Source of the DNA: Rhodeus uyekii
Lineage: Eukaryota > Chordata > Actinopteri > Cypriniformes > Acheilognathidae
NCBI GenBank assembly: GCA_037043235.1
Contig: JAWRVZ010000030.1
Coordinates: 2,258,001-2,322,000 of the forward strand
DNA: 64,000 bases
Reading direction: 5' to 3'
Numbering within the stretch: position 1 is the stretch's first letter; every line of letters begins with the position of its first letter. The translations under genes were made by a program, and so were the position numbers. Positions 49,291 to 60,473 of this stretch are shown one piece after another. A model generated the notes under the pieces. The model worked only from the letters and a program-made list of their open reading frames with translations. It searched no databases and was not told the DNA's origin.

Positions 49291-50305
49291 ATAAGTATAA
49301 GTATAAGTATATCATGTCTTTAGTCTTTAACATTTCAAATCTTCAGAATTTTATTACCACTGGCGACCAGATTCATTCTCACCATCTGCCTCTCTATGTG
49401 TGTGTGAATTTAAGAGTATCTTTGAGTGTGTGTGTCTGTGTAAGTATTTACTATTCAGAAGTGGAACAGTCAAGAAGAGTGATGTTTAGTCTGTCAGTTT
49501 AAAACTATTACCTCAAATTCCAAAAATGTGAGCTAAACCTGTCTCACACTGACACGGAAGACAGCACTGTGAAGAGCAAGCCTTTGAAAGTCAAAATCAA
49601 TTTTCGGTGGGGTAAAACAAACGCTTCATCTGAGTTCTACGAACCGGATTTCTAACACTTCTAAAAGCACATATTCATACAATCTTTATAAGGCAAAAAC
49701 AGACTAAATGCAGTGTAAAACTGCTTTGAAAGAGAAGGATGCACCGTAGAGGCTTAGGTATAGAGGGATGAAACATTCAGTAACTCTCCTTAGAGACACA
49801 ACAGAGAGACAGACAATTACAGTCTCAAAGGAGGGCTGAAAAAAGTCAAAAAGAAAGAACTTCCCCTCCTCCGTCAGCCTTGACGCTGCCCTGGCCTGCT
49901 GTCCGTCCTCAGTGGCCTGGCTGAAGGGTTCCCAGGGTGGTCGAGCAGCCCAGGGCTGGGCTGAAGGAGACGAGATTCCCATGCCATAGGCGGTGGGACT
50001 GGCGCGCCACCCATAGTTATTTATAGGCGGCCTGCACCGAAGGGCCAGGAGAGAGGGCATGATTGTTTTCCTTTCCATTCCCCTGGCCCACTCACCCGGC
50101 CTCACACAAGGGTGGTAAATATATACCCAAACACTGGGAGCTGTGCAGAAGGGGGAGAGAAACTGGGAGAAAAAGATGTAATAGAGACAGAGATGTGGAC
50201 ACAAGAGCGGAGAGGTCAGTCATAGCTCTGGATGAAAGGTGTGCTTGATTTAGACTATAGGTGAGATCCCAGCAACTCAGACCAAGATTGTCTTTTAAAA
50301 GAGTA
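49291..50305. other. Non-coding DNA with a GC-rich unique segment
   Basis: The segment 49.86-50.11 kb is GC-rich and complex, with CCATAGTTATTTATAGG (AT-rich MEF2/SRF-like core). A 166-codon minus-strand frame runs through it but shows no domain. Possible conserved element. Confidence 0.4.
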
Positions 50306-51035
50306 CAGCAATCCCTCGTTTATCGTGGTTAATGTGGACCGGAACCCCCCGCAATAGGTGAAAATCTGCGAAGTAGGATTGCCCCCCCTAGGAATTTCCG
50401 TGTATGTGTGTGTAGGTATCAGAATGTTTAAAATATGTATATTTATACTTTAAATATATTTTAATTAAATCTATTTAATTATAAAACCTTAATATTATAC
50501 ATTTACTCTCTCTCTCTCATACGATACGTATTATGGTGCTCTACACTCATCAATGACAGCAGTATTTTGAGACTCCAGTAATGACGACGATGACAGACCT
50601 GTGCGGTTCATGAATGTGATGATGATGATGATGGTGATGGTGTTTCTGCACTGGTATAATGAGGTCTTTAAATCAGTTCGGGAAGCGCTTCATCGTCAGA
50701 TATCAGCGCTGGATCGTCAACATTTGCTTCTGAGAGAGGTGAAGAGGCTCTCACTCCACTCGTGCTCTCATTGGTCGATCTCGCCCCGGGAACCAATCAC
50801 GTGTCTTGTCTGAGTGCCCGTGGGCGTGTACAAAGCCTCTGAGAGAGTTTCTCTCTTTGTCTGGCATCCTGGGAAACCGTTTCTCTCGTATCACGATGAA
50901 GCAACGCTGCTTTCCACAATACGGCTGCCGATATGGCGGTATTTTTGAAGTTTTTATTTTCGTTGAATGTTTTTAAATCATCAGCGATTCACTGAGGCTG
51001 CGAAACTTGAACCGCGAAGTGGTGAGGGATTACTG
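50306..51035 (+). mobile_element. pogo/Tigger-like MITE, long copy (copy B)
   Basis: Left end CAGCAATCCCTCGTTTATCG and right end GGTGAGGGATTACTG are inverted and flanked by TA (50304-50305, 51036-51037). It shares ends and the right half with copy A at 34220. The extra middle (about 50390-50755) holds an ATG/GAT repeat and a 70-codon frame (50601-50813) of unknown nature. The right half has an inverted CCAAT and a CCAAT 20-odd bases apart plus CACGTG (about 50768-50800), a promoter-like arrangement. Confidence 0.75.
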
Positions 51036-53511
51036 TATTTCACATTTTCTACAAGCCAATGGGTGGCATCCTGTTTATTACAATAGAAAATGTGTTCAGT
51101 AAACATGACAGCCCAGTCGTCAGGTGTAAGTTGTTTTTAAAGGAATATTTCACTCAAACAACGATTTATGTTCTGTATCTTTTTGTCATGAGGCTCTGGG
51201 TATTTTTTATAACATTAATAATGAGAAATTCTTGCATGCTGAGCAGGTGTAGCATTCAGTTTATTATAAAACTCTGCAAATAATGCATTTGTGCCTATTT
51301 TTTTTTTACCAAAATCCACTTCAGATTGCGTCTCTGTTTATCTTCTTAATTTATTGTTGTATGTCGTGCATCAGAAAAAGTTAAAGCCAAATGGGAAAAT
51401 CTACGAGATACATACATGAGGAATCTATTGTGTAGGCGTGAATTAGCTGAAGGCAATCAATTGCTTCACGTTCAGTGTGAAAGGGCCTTAATTCAGATAC
51501 CATAAGCTTTCAATCCCTTAAACCAGTACAAAAGTGGTCTGTATGACTTATACACTATACTTCAAGACTTGCCATGTGATCACTCTTGCTCTGCAAAAAG
51601 AAAACAAAAAAATCTGCTTAGGTCATAGGTCTGGATATCCCGTGCTTGCTATTATTGACATCCTACGCCAAATTTGGGTCTACAGCTTTTTGTGGCTTCA
51701 GAAACCTTGTATTACTACACACATGAACTACTTTTATAGTGCTTTTATAGACAGTCCATGGTTGTTGTATTGCTGAATAAACAGTTTATAAAAAAGATAA
51801 ACATTCTTCTGGTCTGTTCTACGAGAAAAGTATTGATTAATAGCAACTATTAATGGCAATATTACAATATTTTAAACACTAACTTAAGGATTTTCTGTGA
51901 ATCTTCTTTGAGAGAATGTGTATTGTGACCTTGAATTGAATTGACTTGATTGAATGTAGCCATGAAAAAAGTCTGTTTAACTGGTCATTTAAGCAGCAGG
52001 GGTTCAATGAAGATGAAAAAAGACTTGAGGAACAGAAATTAAGGAAAGGAGGAGGGAGGGAATACGAGTGAAAAGTCAAGGAAAATGAGACCACCAATTC
52101 TTCTAGCCCAGGGATGCCAAGGCTCTGCAAACCTCTTGTCCTGAACATCCCTAGCAACGTGGGACCTGGCTCGGTTCAGCGTAGATCCGTTCAGCACGCA
52201 GCCCCGCCAGGCCCGATCCACATGGGACCCGGGTCACCTAAAACCGAGCAGCAGAACAGCCTGGAGCCGTGGCCTCTGGGCCCTACTGCAACTGATGTCT
52301 GAGAGAGTCTGCCAGGATCCAAACATCAGCCCCAGTCCCCCCCTTTCTCCTTTTCTCATTTTCTCTCTTTCTTCTTCTCCTCCCAAGCATGGGAATTCCA
52401 GAGTGACATTATTACTATGATCAAAACAGACCCTATAAATACCAAAAGCTATGATGAATATAACAGCAATTACAGAGGCACCGATAATTAGAGCAGGAGG
52501 AGAGGCAGAGATGGAGGAGCAGGCATTGATGTGCACTGTTTTTGTGTTTTGGGGGTATCTGAGAGTATGAGAAATTAGGGTGGTAGAGGAAATGCTGCTG
52601 ATGGTATTCCTCTCAATCAGAGCCTGAGGGAACATATACTCTTGCCTTTTGCTCTATCGCTCCGCTCCCTCTCTTTGTCTCTATTCTCGATCTTAAAAAA
52701 GGCACCAAGCATCTGCTTTTGTAATGATCACTTAGCCAACAAACAATTAATGGTCTTCCTTCACAGATGTTCCTACAGTTAAAAAAACGAGACGGCAGGG
52801 GCCAGGAGCCTGTCTCAGCGGAGACCCAGTGAACTTACAGCTGCCTCTCCTACTCTTTACTTTTCCCTCGTTCAAGCCAGACCTCCATTTCCTTCCATTA
52901 CTTTCTTTCTTTTACCCTCTTGCCCTCTTCCATTCCCTCTCTCTCCTCCTCTCTGGCCCGTCCACGAAAGCATTGCGTCACCAGGATTCCAGAGCACTGG
53001 CATCTGTTTTTTTTAAGCTTGTGGGAAAATAGCAGCTCATGTTTCCTAAGATGCTTCTCACATTCCTCACCCCGTCTCCAGATCACACGGGCTCAATGAG
53101 TGGGCCGCAGCAGGAGCACAAACACAGCAGAACGGTTTGATAAAGTGTAGAGTTTTTCTAGCAGAAATAGATTATACCAAATAGATTTTTTTGCACATAT
53201 GTTTGTTTTCTGTGTTTAACAAGGTTGTCAAGGTGATATCTAGGACACCAAGTAATTGCATATCCATGTAGTGACATTTTTCACGTTTCATACTCTCCAT
53301 TTGTATTCATTTGTATAATCAGTATTCACTGAGGTCATTTGCATTCTGGATGCAACCCAAAGGTCAGCGACTTGAACATTTTAAAGGCAGTTTTAGAACT
53401 AACACAGAAGTAACAAAATTCTAATTGAATGTCAGTGGTAAATCAATTATTTATGGTAACAACTGCCCAACTGATTCTATGAAACTATGAGTCAAAAAGA
53501 TCAAAATCATT
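51036..53511. other. Non-coding DNA
   Basis: GC-rich unique segment at 52.1-52.33 kb with frames on both strands, none with a domain. At 51478-51492 GTGTGAAAGGGCCTT resembles a TIR end of a fish DNA element but has no partner. No gene recognised. Confidence 0.45.
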
Positions 53512-53669
53512 CACATTCATGCATTTGTCAGAAGCTTTTTTTTGCCAAGTGACTTACGTTGCATTCAAGGTGCACATTGACATTCTAATCAGTTCTTGCT
53601 TTCCCTGGAAATCAAACCCATGACCTTGGCGTTGCAAGCGCCACGCTGTACTGTTTGAGCTACAAGAAA
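53512..53669 (-). mobile_element. tRNA-derived SINE, copy 3
   Basis: Reverse-strand copy of the family: the 3' end (GCATTTGTCAGAAGC...) comes first, then the B-box complement, then TTTGAGCTACA. More diverged than the others; the B-box complement reads ATCAAACCC. Confidence 0.8.
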
Positions 53670-54014
53670 TAAAAGTGGAAATTTGATGTATTAACAGTAA
53701 AAGAAGAATTCAGTTCTTGGCAGAGTCTGAAAATGTAGCATTGACCCATTGTGATAATAAATCAATTGCTGTATATCACTGGCTGTGCTGTGATTTACAT
53801 GCCCAGCTCTTCCTAAACCTCACTCTCATCCGGATCAACGGCACCAAATGTCTCCAGTCCGACTCGACCCACTCCGAGCGGGATGCGAACTGTGAGAGGC
53901 GGGCTTGCTAACAAGGATGCACGAGACTGCAGCCCCTAGTGTAAGTCACTAGGGACCCTCTTGCGATCAGGGAAGTGAGGTTTACAAGCACAGCTCTTAC
54001 TGGCCTATGATATC

Positions 54015-54161
54015 TTTCCTGTAGCTCAATCAGTAGAGCATTGGTTCTCACAATGCCAAGGTCATGGGTTCGATCCCAATGTGGGATTCAATGTGTCCCT
54101 TTTTTATACAATGTAAGTCGCATTGGATAAAAGTGTCTGCCAAATGCATAAATGTAAATGT
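54015..54161 (+). mobile_element. tRNA-derived SINE, copy 4
   Basis: TTTCCTGTAGCTCAATCAGT, B-box GGTTCGATCCC and tail GGATAAAAGTGTCTGCCAAATG are all present, with a short deletion after the B-box. Lies about 350 bp from copy 3 in opposite orientation, which could form a distant inverted pair. Confidence 0.88.
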
Positions 54162-55194
54162 ATGTCCATTACACTAATAGGAAACAAATATAAGGAAAGG
54201 ATTTAGCTGCTTACCTTTGCATGGAATAGCCCTTTGAGTAGTATTGCCTTCAATGGGTGCAAAAATACTGTTCGGAATTAAGATATGCAGAATTGTAGGC
54301 CCTGAATTGTAGTCACAATGCTTCTAAAAGGTTCTGGGCAGTTTTCAGGCCTGGGGTACCACCATTATTGGATTAACTCAATCAAATCTCCCACCCACAA
54401 CTACCCTTCTGCACAGCCTGTGAGAGCCATCTCCTGAGCTTAACTCCACAAAATTCAATGCTTTACAAAGTGCCTTCCTTCTAAATCTTTAATGGCGGGG
54501 GGTCGAGTAGGTCCAATTAGGAGTTGTAGTCTTCAGGGTCTGAGAGCTGGAGGAGTGAGGGTGGGGAAGAGCTTCTTGCATGGACACAGAATGTGAGGAG
54601 AGGGGGAATAGTCATCAATTAGCACCAATGAATCTTAAGCTCGCTAATGACTGCTGGGTCCATGTCTAGCGGTCTGCTGGTGTCTGCTGGGATGGCGGGG
54701 GGTAAGGTCTTCATGCACGTCACAGACTGGCCTGAGGCGATATGCTAAGCCCTCCCTCATATCACACACACTTACTCATTTACCCCCTGTCATCACATCA
54801 ATTGAGGGATCTGAGCTACATTGAGATTCAACGCATATCCATTCCATGCCACAACCATCCTCACAAGAAACATTATTTCGTTTAATATATTATGCATTCA
54901 GCTTGAAAACGTCTGTAAGCCAGGGTGGCATGTGTTAATGTGTGTGTGGGAGAAAAACTCAATTTCCATCTAAGGTCAAGGGCTTTGGCAACCATGTGGC
55001 TACACCATGTTTGGGGGTTACAATTTTTTACAGTAGGAATACATTTAATATAATAAAACAAATAGTTGTGGTTCTGTTTTCTGATTGGTCGATAACGCAT
55101 TCCAGCCGTGTTAAAATGCAAGATATAGTGACAACAAACCATTATTTTTGTTACATAGTAAAATTCTGTTATATAAATAAATCAACCTATAGGT
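54162..55194. other. Non-coding DNA
   Basis: A unique complex segment lies at 54.5-54.75 kb (CATCAATTAGCACCAATG with homeodomain-like core). No gene recognised. Confidence 0.45.
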
Positions 55195-55391
55195 CAGTGG
55201 TCCCCAACCCCCAGTCTGCGGGTGAAATAGTACCGGGCCATGGATCGGATCGTGGCGCTGTAGCTTTGGCAGTGAGGAGGTGTATCGGACCCCCCCCCCC
55301 CCCCCGTCAACAATCGAGCACCCCCCCCAGTCCGCTGTAAAATTATCAAACATTTTCTGGTCCGCGGCGCAAAAAAGGTTGGGGGCCACTG
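55195..55391. mobile_element. hAT-like MITE with 8-bp target duplication
   Basis: 197 bp with inverted ends CAGTGGTCCCCAACCCCC and GGTTGGGGGCCACTG. It is flanked by CTATAGGT (55187-55194) and CTATAGCT (55392-55399), an 8-bp duplication with one mismatch, as expected for hAT transposons. The interior contains a 16-C run (55290-55305) and a second C run (55321-55328). No coding capacity. Confidence 0.8.
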
Positions 55392-55835
55392 CTATAGCTG
55401 ACTATATTCATAAAGCATTTTGACTAAATTAACAATATTGCATTTCTTGTGTTTATAGCTTAATTTAATATAGGCGTTTGTCCTCCTCCTCCTCTGCCGC
55501 CACTTTTGGAAGACGGTGAGACGGACCATTTTGACTGCTGCACTGCTGCTGCTGTTTCCTGTTTCCTGTTTCCTGTTTGCTCGAGTGGATTGCGTCTGTT
55601 TGCGTCGTTTAAACTTGTTTTTGTTTTAGATTTTAAACTCGACGTTCGTTCATATTGCTAAATACAATACTAGATTATTTAATAGATTATAATCGTTAGC
55701 TATAATCTAGTCGCTAAACGCGCTAGCATTGTGCTATCTCACTGTCCGTGCATACAGCGTTTTTCTCGCTCGCGTCTTTTTCCCGACTTCATCAAACAAC
55801 TGGTCAACAAGTTGGATCAACACACGCGGTGAGTC

Positions 55836-56705
55836 ATGTCATCTTCTTTAGCAATTGTTACATGCACTGCCTGCTTCATGCATAGTTTGTCTGTCTCTGT
55901 CAGCTGTGAAGGGTTCACATGTGATAAATGTAGGGACATAATTAGGCTGACAGAGAAGGTTTCAGAATTAGAGACACGCATCCAAACTTTAATTGAGGAT
56001 AGTAAGAATGCAAGGGTTTTAGATACTGCTTTGGATGCGACTAGCTTAGCAAACCCTGTACATTGTTCGGTTCCGGCTGTAGAGCCCGTGCAGCAGGGCA
56101 ACTGGGTGACTGTGAGACGGCATAATCGCGGGTCAAAAAACCACTGTTCCATTCCGATCAGAACATCAAACAGGTTCTCCCCACTCAGTGACGCACCCAC
56201 TGAGAAACCTGTTGAAAGTGCCCTAGTGATTGGCGATTCTATTACTCGGAATGTGAAAATAGAGACTCCAGCCACCATAGTCACATGTTTGCCGGGAGCC
56301 AGAGCGCCTGACGTCAAAGCAAATTTAAAAGTGCTGGCTAAGGCTAATCGTAAATATTCTAAGATTGTTATTCACGTCGGCGCTAATGATGTCCGACTTC
56401 GCCAGTCGGAGATCACTAAAACTAATATTAAAGAGGTGTGTGAACTCGCAAGTACGATGTCAGGCACTGTAATTTGCTCTGGCCCTCTCCCTATGCGCAG
56501 GAGTGATGAGATGCTTAGCAGATTATCCTCACTCAATGGCTGGATGTCTAAGTGGTGCCCGCAGAATAACATAGGGTTCATAGATAATTGGAAAAGTTTT
56601 TGGGGCAGACCTGACCTGTTGAAAAGAGATGGTATTCATCCCACCTGGGATGGTGCCGCTCTTCTCTCTAGTAATTTGGCATATAGTCTTAGAGCTAAAC
56701 CTTGA
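55836..56705 (+). CDS. LINE ORF1: SGNH-hydrolase (esterase) protein
   Basis: 289 residues. The N-terminal part has a Cys cluster (Cys10, Cys13, Cys24, Cys29, Cys32) that could bind zinc, then a coiled-coil-like stretch (about 37-58). The esterase domain carries the four SGNH signature blocks: Gly-Asp-Ser135 (block I), Gly154 (II), Gly-Ala-Asn184-Asp (III), and Asp265-x-x-His268 (V). All catalytic positions are intact. Such ORF1 esterases are known from CR1/L2-type LINEs, where they are thought to act in RNP or membrane association; the exact role is unsettled. The ATG at 55836 is preceded by GCGGTGAGTC, a perfect splice-donor-like sequence 5 bp upstream. It ends at TGA (56703-56705), in frame with ORF2. 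Confidence 0.9.
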   Translation: MSSSLAIVTCTACFMHSLSVSVSCEGFTCDKCRDIIRLTEKVSELETRIQTLIEDSKNARVLDTALDATSLANPVHCSVPAVEPVQQGNWVTVRRHNRGSKNHCSIPIRTSNRFSPLSDAPTEKPVESALVIGDSITRNVKIETPATIVTCLPGARAPDVKANLKVLAKANRKYSKIVIHVGANDVRLRQSEITKTNIKEVCELASTMSGTVICSGPLPMRRSDEMLSRLSSLNGWMSKWCPQNNIGFIDNWKSFWGRPDLLKRDGIHPTWDGAALLSSNLAYSLRAKP

Positions 56706-56711
56706 CTAACT
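56703..56711 (+). promoter_or_regulatory. Candidate stop-codon readthrough site (TGA CTA) joining ORF1 and ORF2
   Basis: ORF1 ends AAA CCT TGA CTA ACT. The frame is open before it and again straight after it, with no other stop between the TGA and the end of the ORF2 frame at 59021. UGA followed by CUA is the best-documented metazoan readthrough context (for example in vertebrate OPRL1, OPRK1, AQP4). The first ATG in the ORF2 frame is at 56943, just before the endonuclease, so reinitiation is the alternative. Confidence 0.6.
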
Positions 56712-59700
56712 GGGGTCCAGGTCAGGAAGCAGACAAACTGGCTAAACCGACCGTCTGCTAGCTGTCTCACGTCACAGAGGTCAGATAAATTACAACACAT
56801 AGAAACTCTTTCTCCTAGATATCCTATAGAGACTGTGTCTGTTCCACGAATTAGCAAATACAAAAAACTCTCAAAACCATTTAAGGGTAAAAATTTAATT
56901 GATTTACAAACAACTAAGAACGGTTATAACACAAATGAACAAATGATAAAGCTTGGGTTGCTGAATATACGATCCCTTTCCTCAAAAGCACTTATTGTAA
57001 ATGATATAATTACAGATCATAAACTAGATGTGCTGTGTTTGACAGAAACCTGGCTAAAACCAGACGATTACATTACTTTAAATGAGTCCACCCCTCAAGA
57101 TTACTATTATAAACATGAGCCTCGTCTGAAAGGTAAAGGAGGAGGTGTTGCTGTAATTTATAGTAACACGATCAGTACTGCTCAAAGGTCTAATTTGAAA
57201 TATAATTCTTTTGAAGTGATGGTCCTCAATGTAAAATTATCTAGTGCAAGTAATAATTCCTGTTTAACTTTTGTGCTGGCTATTCTATACAGGCCACCAG
57301 GGCACCATACAGACTTTATCAAAGAATTTGCTGATTTTCTCTCAGAACTAGTAATGTCTGCAGATAAAGTCATAATTGTCGGTGATTTTAATATCCATGT
57401 AGATAATGAAAAAGACGCATTGGGATTGGCATTTAGAGACATCTTAAACTCTATTGGAGTTACACAACATGTATCAGGACCCACTCATTCTCATAATCAT
57501 ACTTTAGATCTAATATTGTCGCATGGGATCAATGTTGATACTGTTCAAATTCTACAGCAGAGCGATGACATCTCAGATCATTACTTAGTTGCGTGTAGAC
57601 TACCTTTAGCCAAAGTCGAAAAACTAACTCCCTGTTATAAATATAGTAGAACTATCACTCCTAACACAAAAGATAGCTTTATAAATAATCTTCCTGATCA
57701 GTTTGATCTACTTAACATCCCAGATAGCCTAGAAGAACTTGATGTTGCAACAGAAACTATTAACTCTCTCTTTTCCAGCACTTTAGACACTGTTGCTCCG
57801 TTGCGCTTAAAGAAGATTAAAGAAAATAGTCCAACACCGTGGTACAACGAGCACACCCGGGCCCTCAAGAGAGTCGCCAGAAAAATGGAGCGGAGCTGGA
57901 AAAAAACTAAGCTAGAGGTTTTTCGCATTTCATGGAAAGACAGCTCTATTGCATTCAGAAAAGCCTTAAAATCAGCTAGATCTGCTTACTTTTCCACCCT
58001 CTTAGAAGAAAACAAATACAACCCTAGGTATTTATTTGAGACAGTGACTAAATTAACAAGAAATAAAGCCTCAACCCCAGATGCTTTAAAACAGCACAGC
58101 AGTAATGACTTCATGGACTTCTTTACTTGCAAAATTCATAATATTAGAGAGAAAATTATAACCATGCAACCGTCTACTACAATATCACAAAATACAGTAA
58201 ATGTTAGTGTCCCCGAAGAAAAATTCCACTCCTTCATTGCTATTGGGGAGGAAGAATTGTCTAAACTCGTTAAATCATCAAAATCAACAACATGTATGCT
58301 AGACCCAATACCAACTAAGCTACTGAAAGAGTTGCTTCCAGAGATCATAGATCCTCTCCTTAATATTATTAATTCATCTTTGTCATTAGGATACGTACCA
58401 AAAACTTTTAAGCTGGCCGTAATTAAACCGCTTATTAAAAAACCACAACTTGATCCTACAGAATTAGTTAATTACAGGCCGATATCGAATCTACCTTTTT
58501 TGTCAAAGATTCTAGAAAAGGCAATATCTTCACAACTATGTTCCTTTCTAGAAAGAAACAGCATCTACGAGGATTTCCTGTCAGGATTTAGACCATATCA
58601 TAGTACTGAGACTGCTCTTATTAGAGTTACTAATGATTTGCTCTTATCATCCGATCGTGGTTGTATCTCTCTGTTAGTGTTACTGGACCTTAGTGCTGCA
58701 TTTGATACAATTGACCACAAAATCCTTCTGAATAGACTTGAAAATTATGTTGGCATTAGTGGAGTTGCATTAGCCTGGTTCAAATCATACTTATCTGACC
58801 GTTATCAGTTTGTAGCAGTAAATGAGGAGATGTCATATCGGTCACAAGTTCAGTATGGAGTTCCTCAAGGTTCAGTGTTAGGACCATTGCTTTTCACCCT
58901 GTACATGCTTCTTTGGGTGCAGTTATTAGGAAGCATGGCATTAGCTTTCATTGTTACGCTGATGATACTCAGCTCTATATTTCTTCTCATCCGGATGAAA
59001 CAAACAAATTCACTAAATTAACAGAATGCATAACCGATATAAAAAATTGGATGACTAATAACTTTCTACTGCTTAATTCTGAAAAAACAGAGATTCTAAT
59101 TATTAGACCAAAAAGTTCAGCGCGTAATAATCTAGACTACTGCCTAACACTCAATGGCTGTTCTGTCAAGTCTTCGTCGTCAGTTAGAAACCTGGGTGTG
59201 CTCTTTGATACCAATCTTTCATTTGAAAGCCATGTTTCTAGCATCTGTAAAACGGCATTCTTCCATCTTAAAAATATATCTAAGTTGCGACATATGCTCT
59301 CTAAGACGAATGCGGAAAAGTTAGTTCATGTGTTCATGAGTTCAAGGCTAGATTATTGTAATGCTCTACTAGGTGGTTGCCCTGCACGCTTAATAAACAA
59401 ATTCCAGCTGGTCCAAAATGCAGCAGCTCGAGTTCTTACTAGAACCAGGAAGTATGAGCATATTAGCCCAGTTCTGTCAAACCTGCACTGGCTTCCTATT
59501 AATCACCGAATACATTTTAAAATCTTGCTAATTACTTACAAAGCATTAAATGGTTTAGCTCCCCAGTACTTGAGCGATCTCTTAACACATTATAGTCCTT
59601 CACGTCTATTGCGATCCCAAAATACTGACCAGCTTATAATACCTAGAATATCAAAGTCAACTGCTGGCGGTCGATCCTTTTCCTATTTAGCTCCTAAACT

Positions 59701-59797
59701 CTGGAACAGTCTTCCTAATACAGTTCGGGAAGCAGACACACTCTGTCAGTTTAAATCTAGACTAAAAACACATCTTTTCAACCTGGCATACACATAA
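56706..59797 (+). pseudogene. LINE ORF2: endonuclease-reverse transcriptase, frameshifted
   Basis: Endonuclease (counting from the GTG at 56835): Asn44 in LNIRSL, Glu71 in LTETW, Gly183-Asp-Phe-Asn, Asp225 and Ser-Asp-His249, so all the APE-type catalytic motifs are present. The reverse transcriptase follows with VNYRPISNLP, the first catalytic Asp in LLDLSAAFDTIDH (about 58686) and GVPQGSVLGPLLF. A one-base deletion at 58908-58913 then moves the reading frame: the second catalytic box (YADD, about 58955-58966) and the C-terminal domain (HWLPINHRIHFK, YKALNGLAPQYL) lie in another frame to 59797. Upstream, the frame is open from the ORF1 stop with no ATG before 56943. The original frame ends at 59021. 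Apart from the deletion the sequence is intact, so the insertion is young. Confidence 0.92.
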
Positions 59798-60299
59798 CAC
59801 ATTATACATACATTTTAATCCAAATCATGTAAAATGATTGTTAGGCTGCATAATTTAGATAAGCCGGAACCGAGAACATTCCCATAACACCTGATGTACT
59901 CGATACATCAGAAGAAGAATGGCATCTACGCTGATATTGTTCTCTGTTTATTCCGAGGTTACCGTGGTCAGCCGGATCCGGGCCGTATCCAGATCAGATG
60001 AAGGACCTGGACACGAGCACAGCACTGCCCTGAAGTGTCTGCGGAGACCGTGACTCTACTGGACCCTCCCCTGTGACGATCATGAACCCATCTCCAACCG
60101 GACCAAATTGGACTTCATATTGGACTTGAATTGTTGTCAATATAATAATCATGTACTGTTTGGCTGTTGGCCAGAGGAGAACTGGTCCCCCGACTGAGCC
60201 TGGTTTCTCCCAAGGTTTTTTCTCCATTCTATTCTTCATTCGTTACGTCACCTGCCGGAGTTTTGGTTCCTTGCCGCTGTCGCCTATGGCTTGCTCAGT

Positions 60300-60473
60300 T
60301 GGGGAAACTTAACACTTAAAATTCATCAATTGTATTGATTCGCCTGCTCTTTTGGGGCTTCTGTTCAGCCAAACAAACTTTGTTTATATTGTTTTTCCTG
60401 TAAAGCTGCTTTGAAACAATCTACATTGTAAAAAGCGCTATATAAATAAAGGTGACTTGACTTGACTTGACTT
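60300..60473 (+). other. L2 3' tail: recognition stem region, AATAAA and pentamer repeats
   Basis: GAAACAATCTACATTGTAAAAAGCGC precedes AATAAA and four TGACT-type units. The short 49219 copy shows that this tail is what gets mobilised. TGTAAAGCTGCTTTGAAACA has potential to pair and may be the RT-recognition structure; inferred. Confidence 0.7.

Larger units (their letters stand above)
55470..60473 (+). mobile_element. Nearly full-length L2/CR1-group LINE
   Basis: Order: GC-rich 5' leader with three TTTCCTG units (about 55553-55575), ORF1 (esterase), ORF2 (endonuclease-reverse transcriptase), about 670 bp of 3' UTR, AATAAA (60445) and a TGACT pentamer tail (60455-60473). The endonuclease-RT order, the C-terminal domain, and the pentamer tail in place of poly(A) point to the L2/CR1 group. 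The 5' limit is approximate. A solitary tail of the same family lies at 49219. A single-base deletion in ORF2 disables this copy. Confidence 0.93.

Noticed and set aside
49704..50204. 166-codon minus-strand frame
   Set aside because: No domain; it crosses a GC-rich unique segment that looks regulatory instead.
51478..51492. TIR-like GTGTGAAAGGGCCTT
   Set aside because: Could be the partner of a similar end, but the distance to 46568 (about 5 kb) and lack of target duplication make pairing unsupported.
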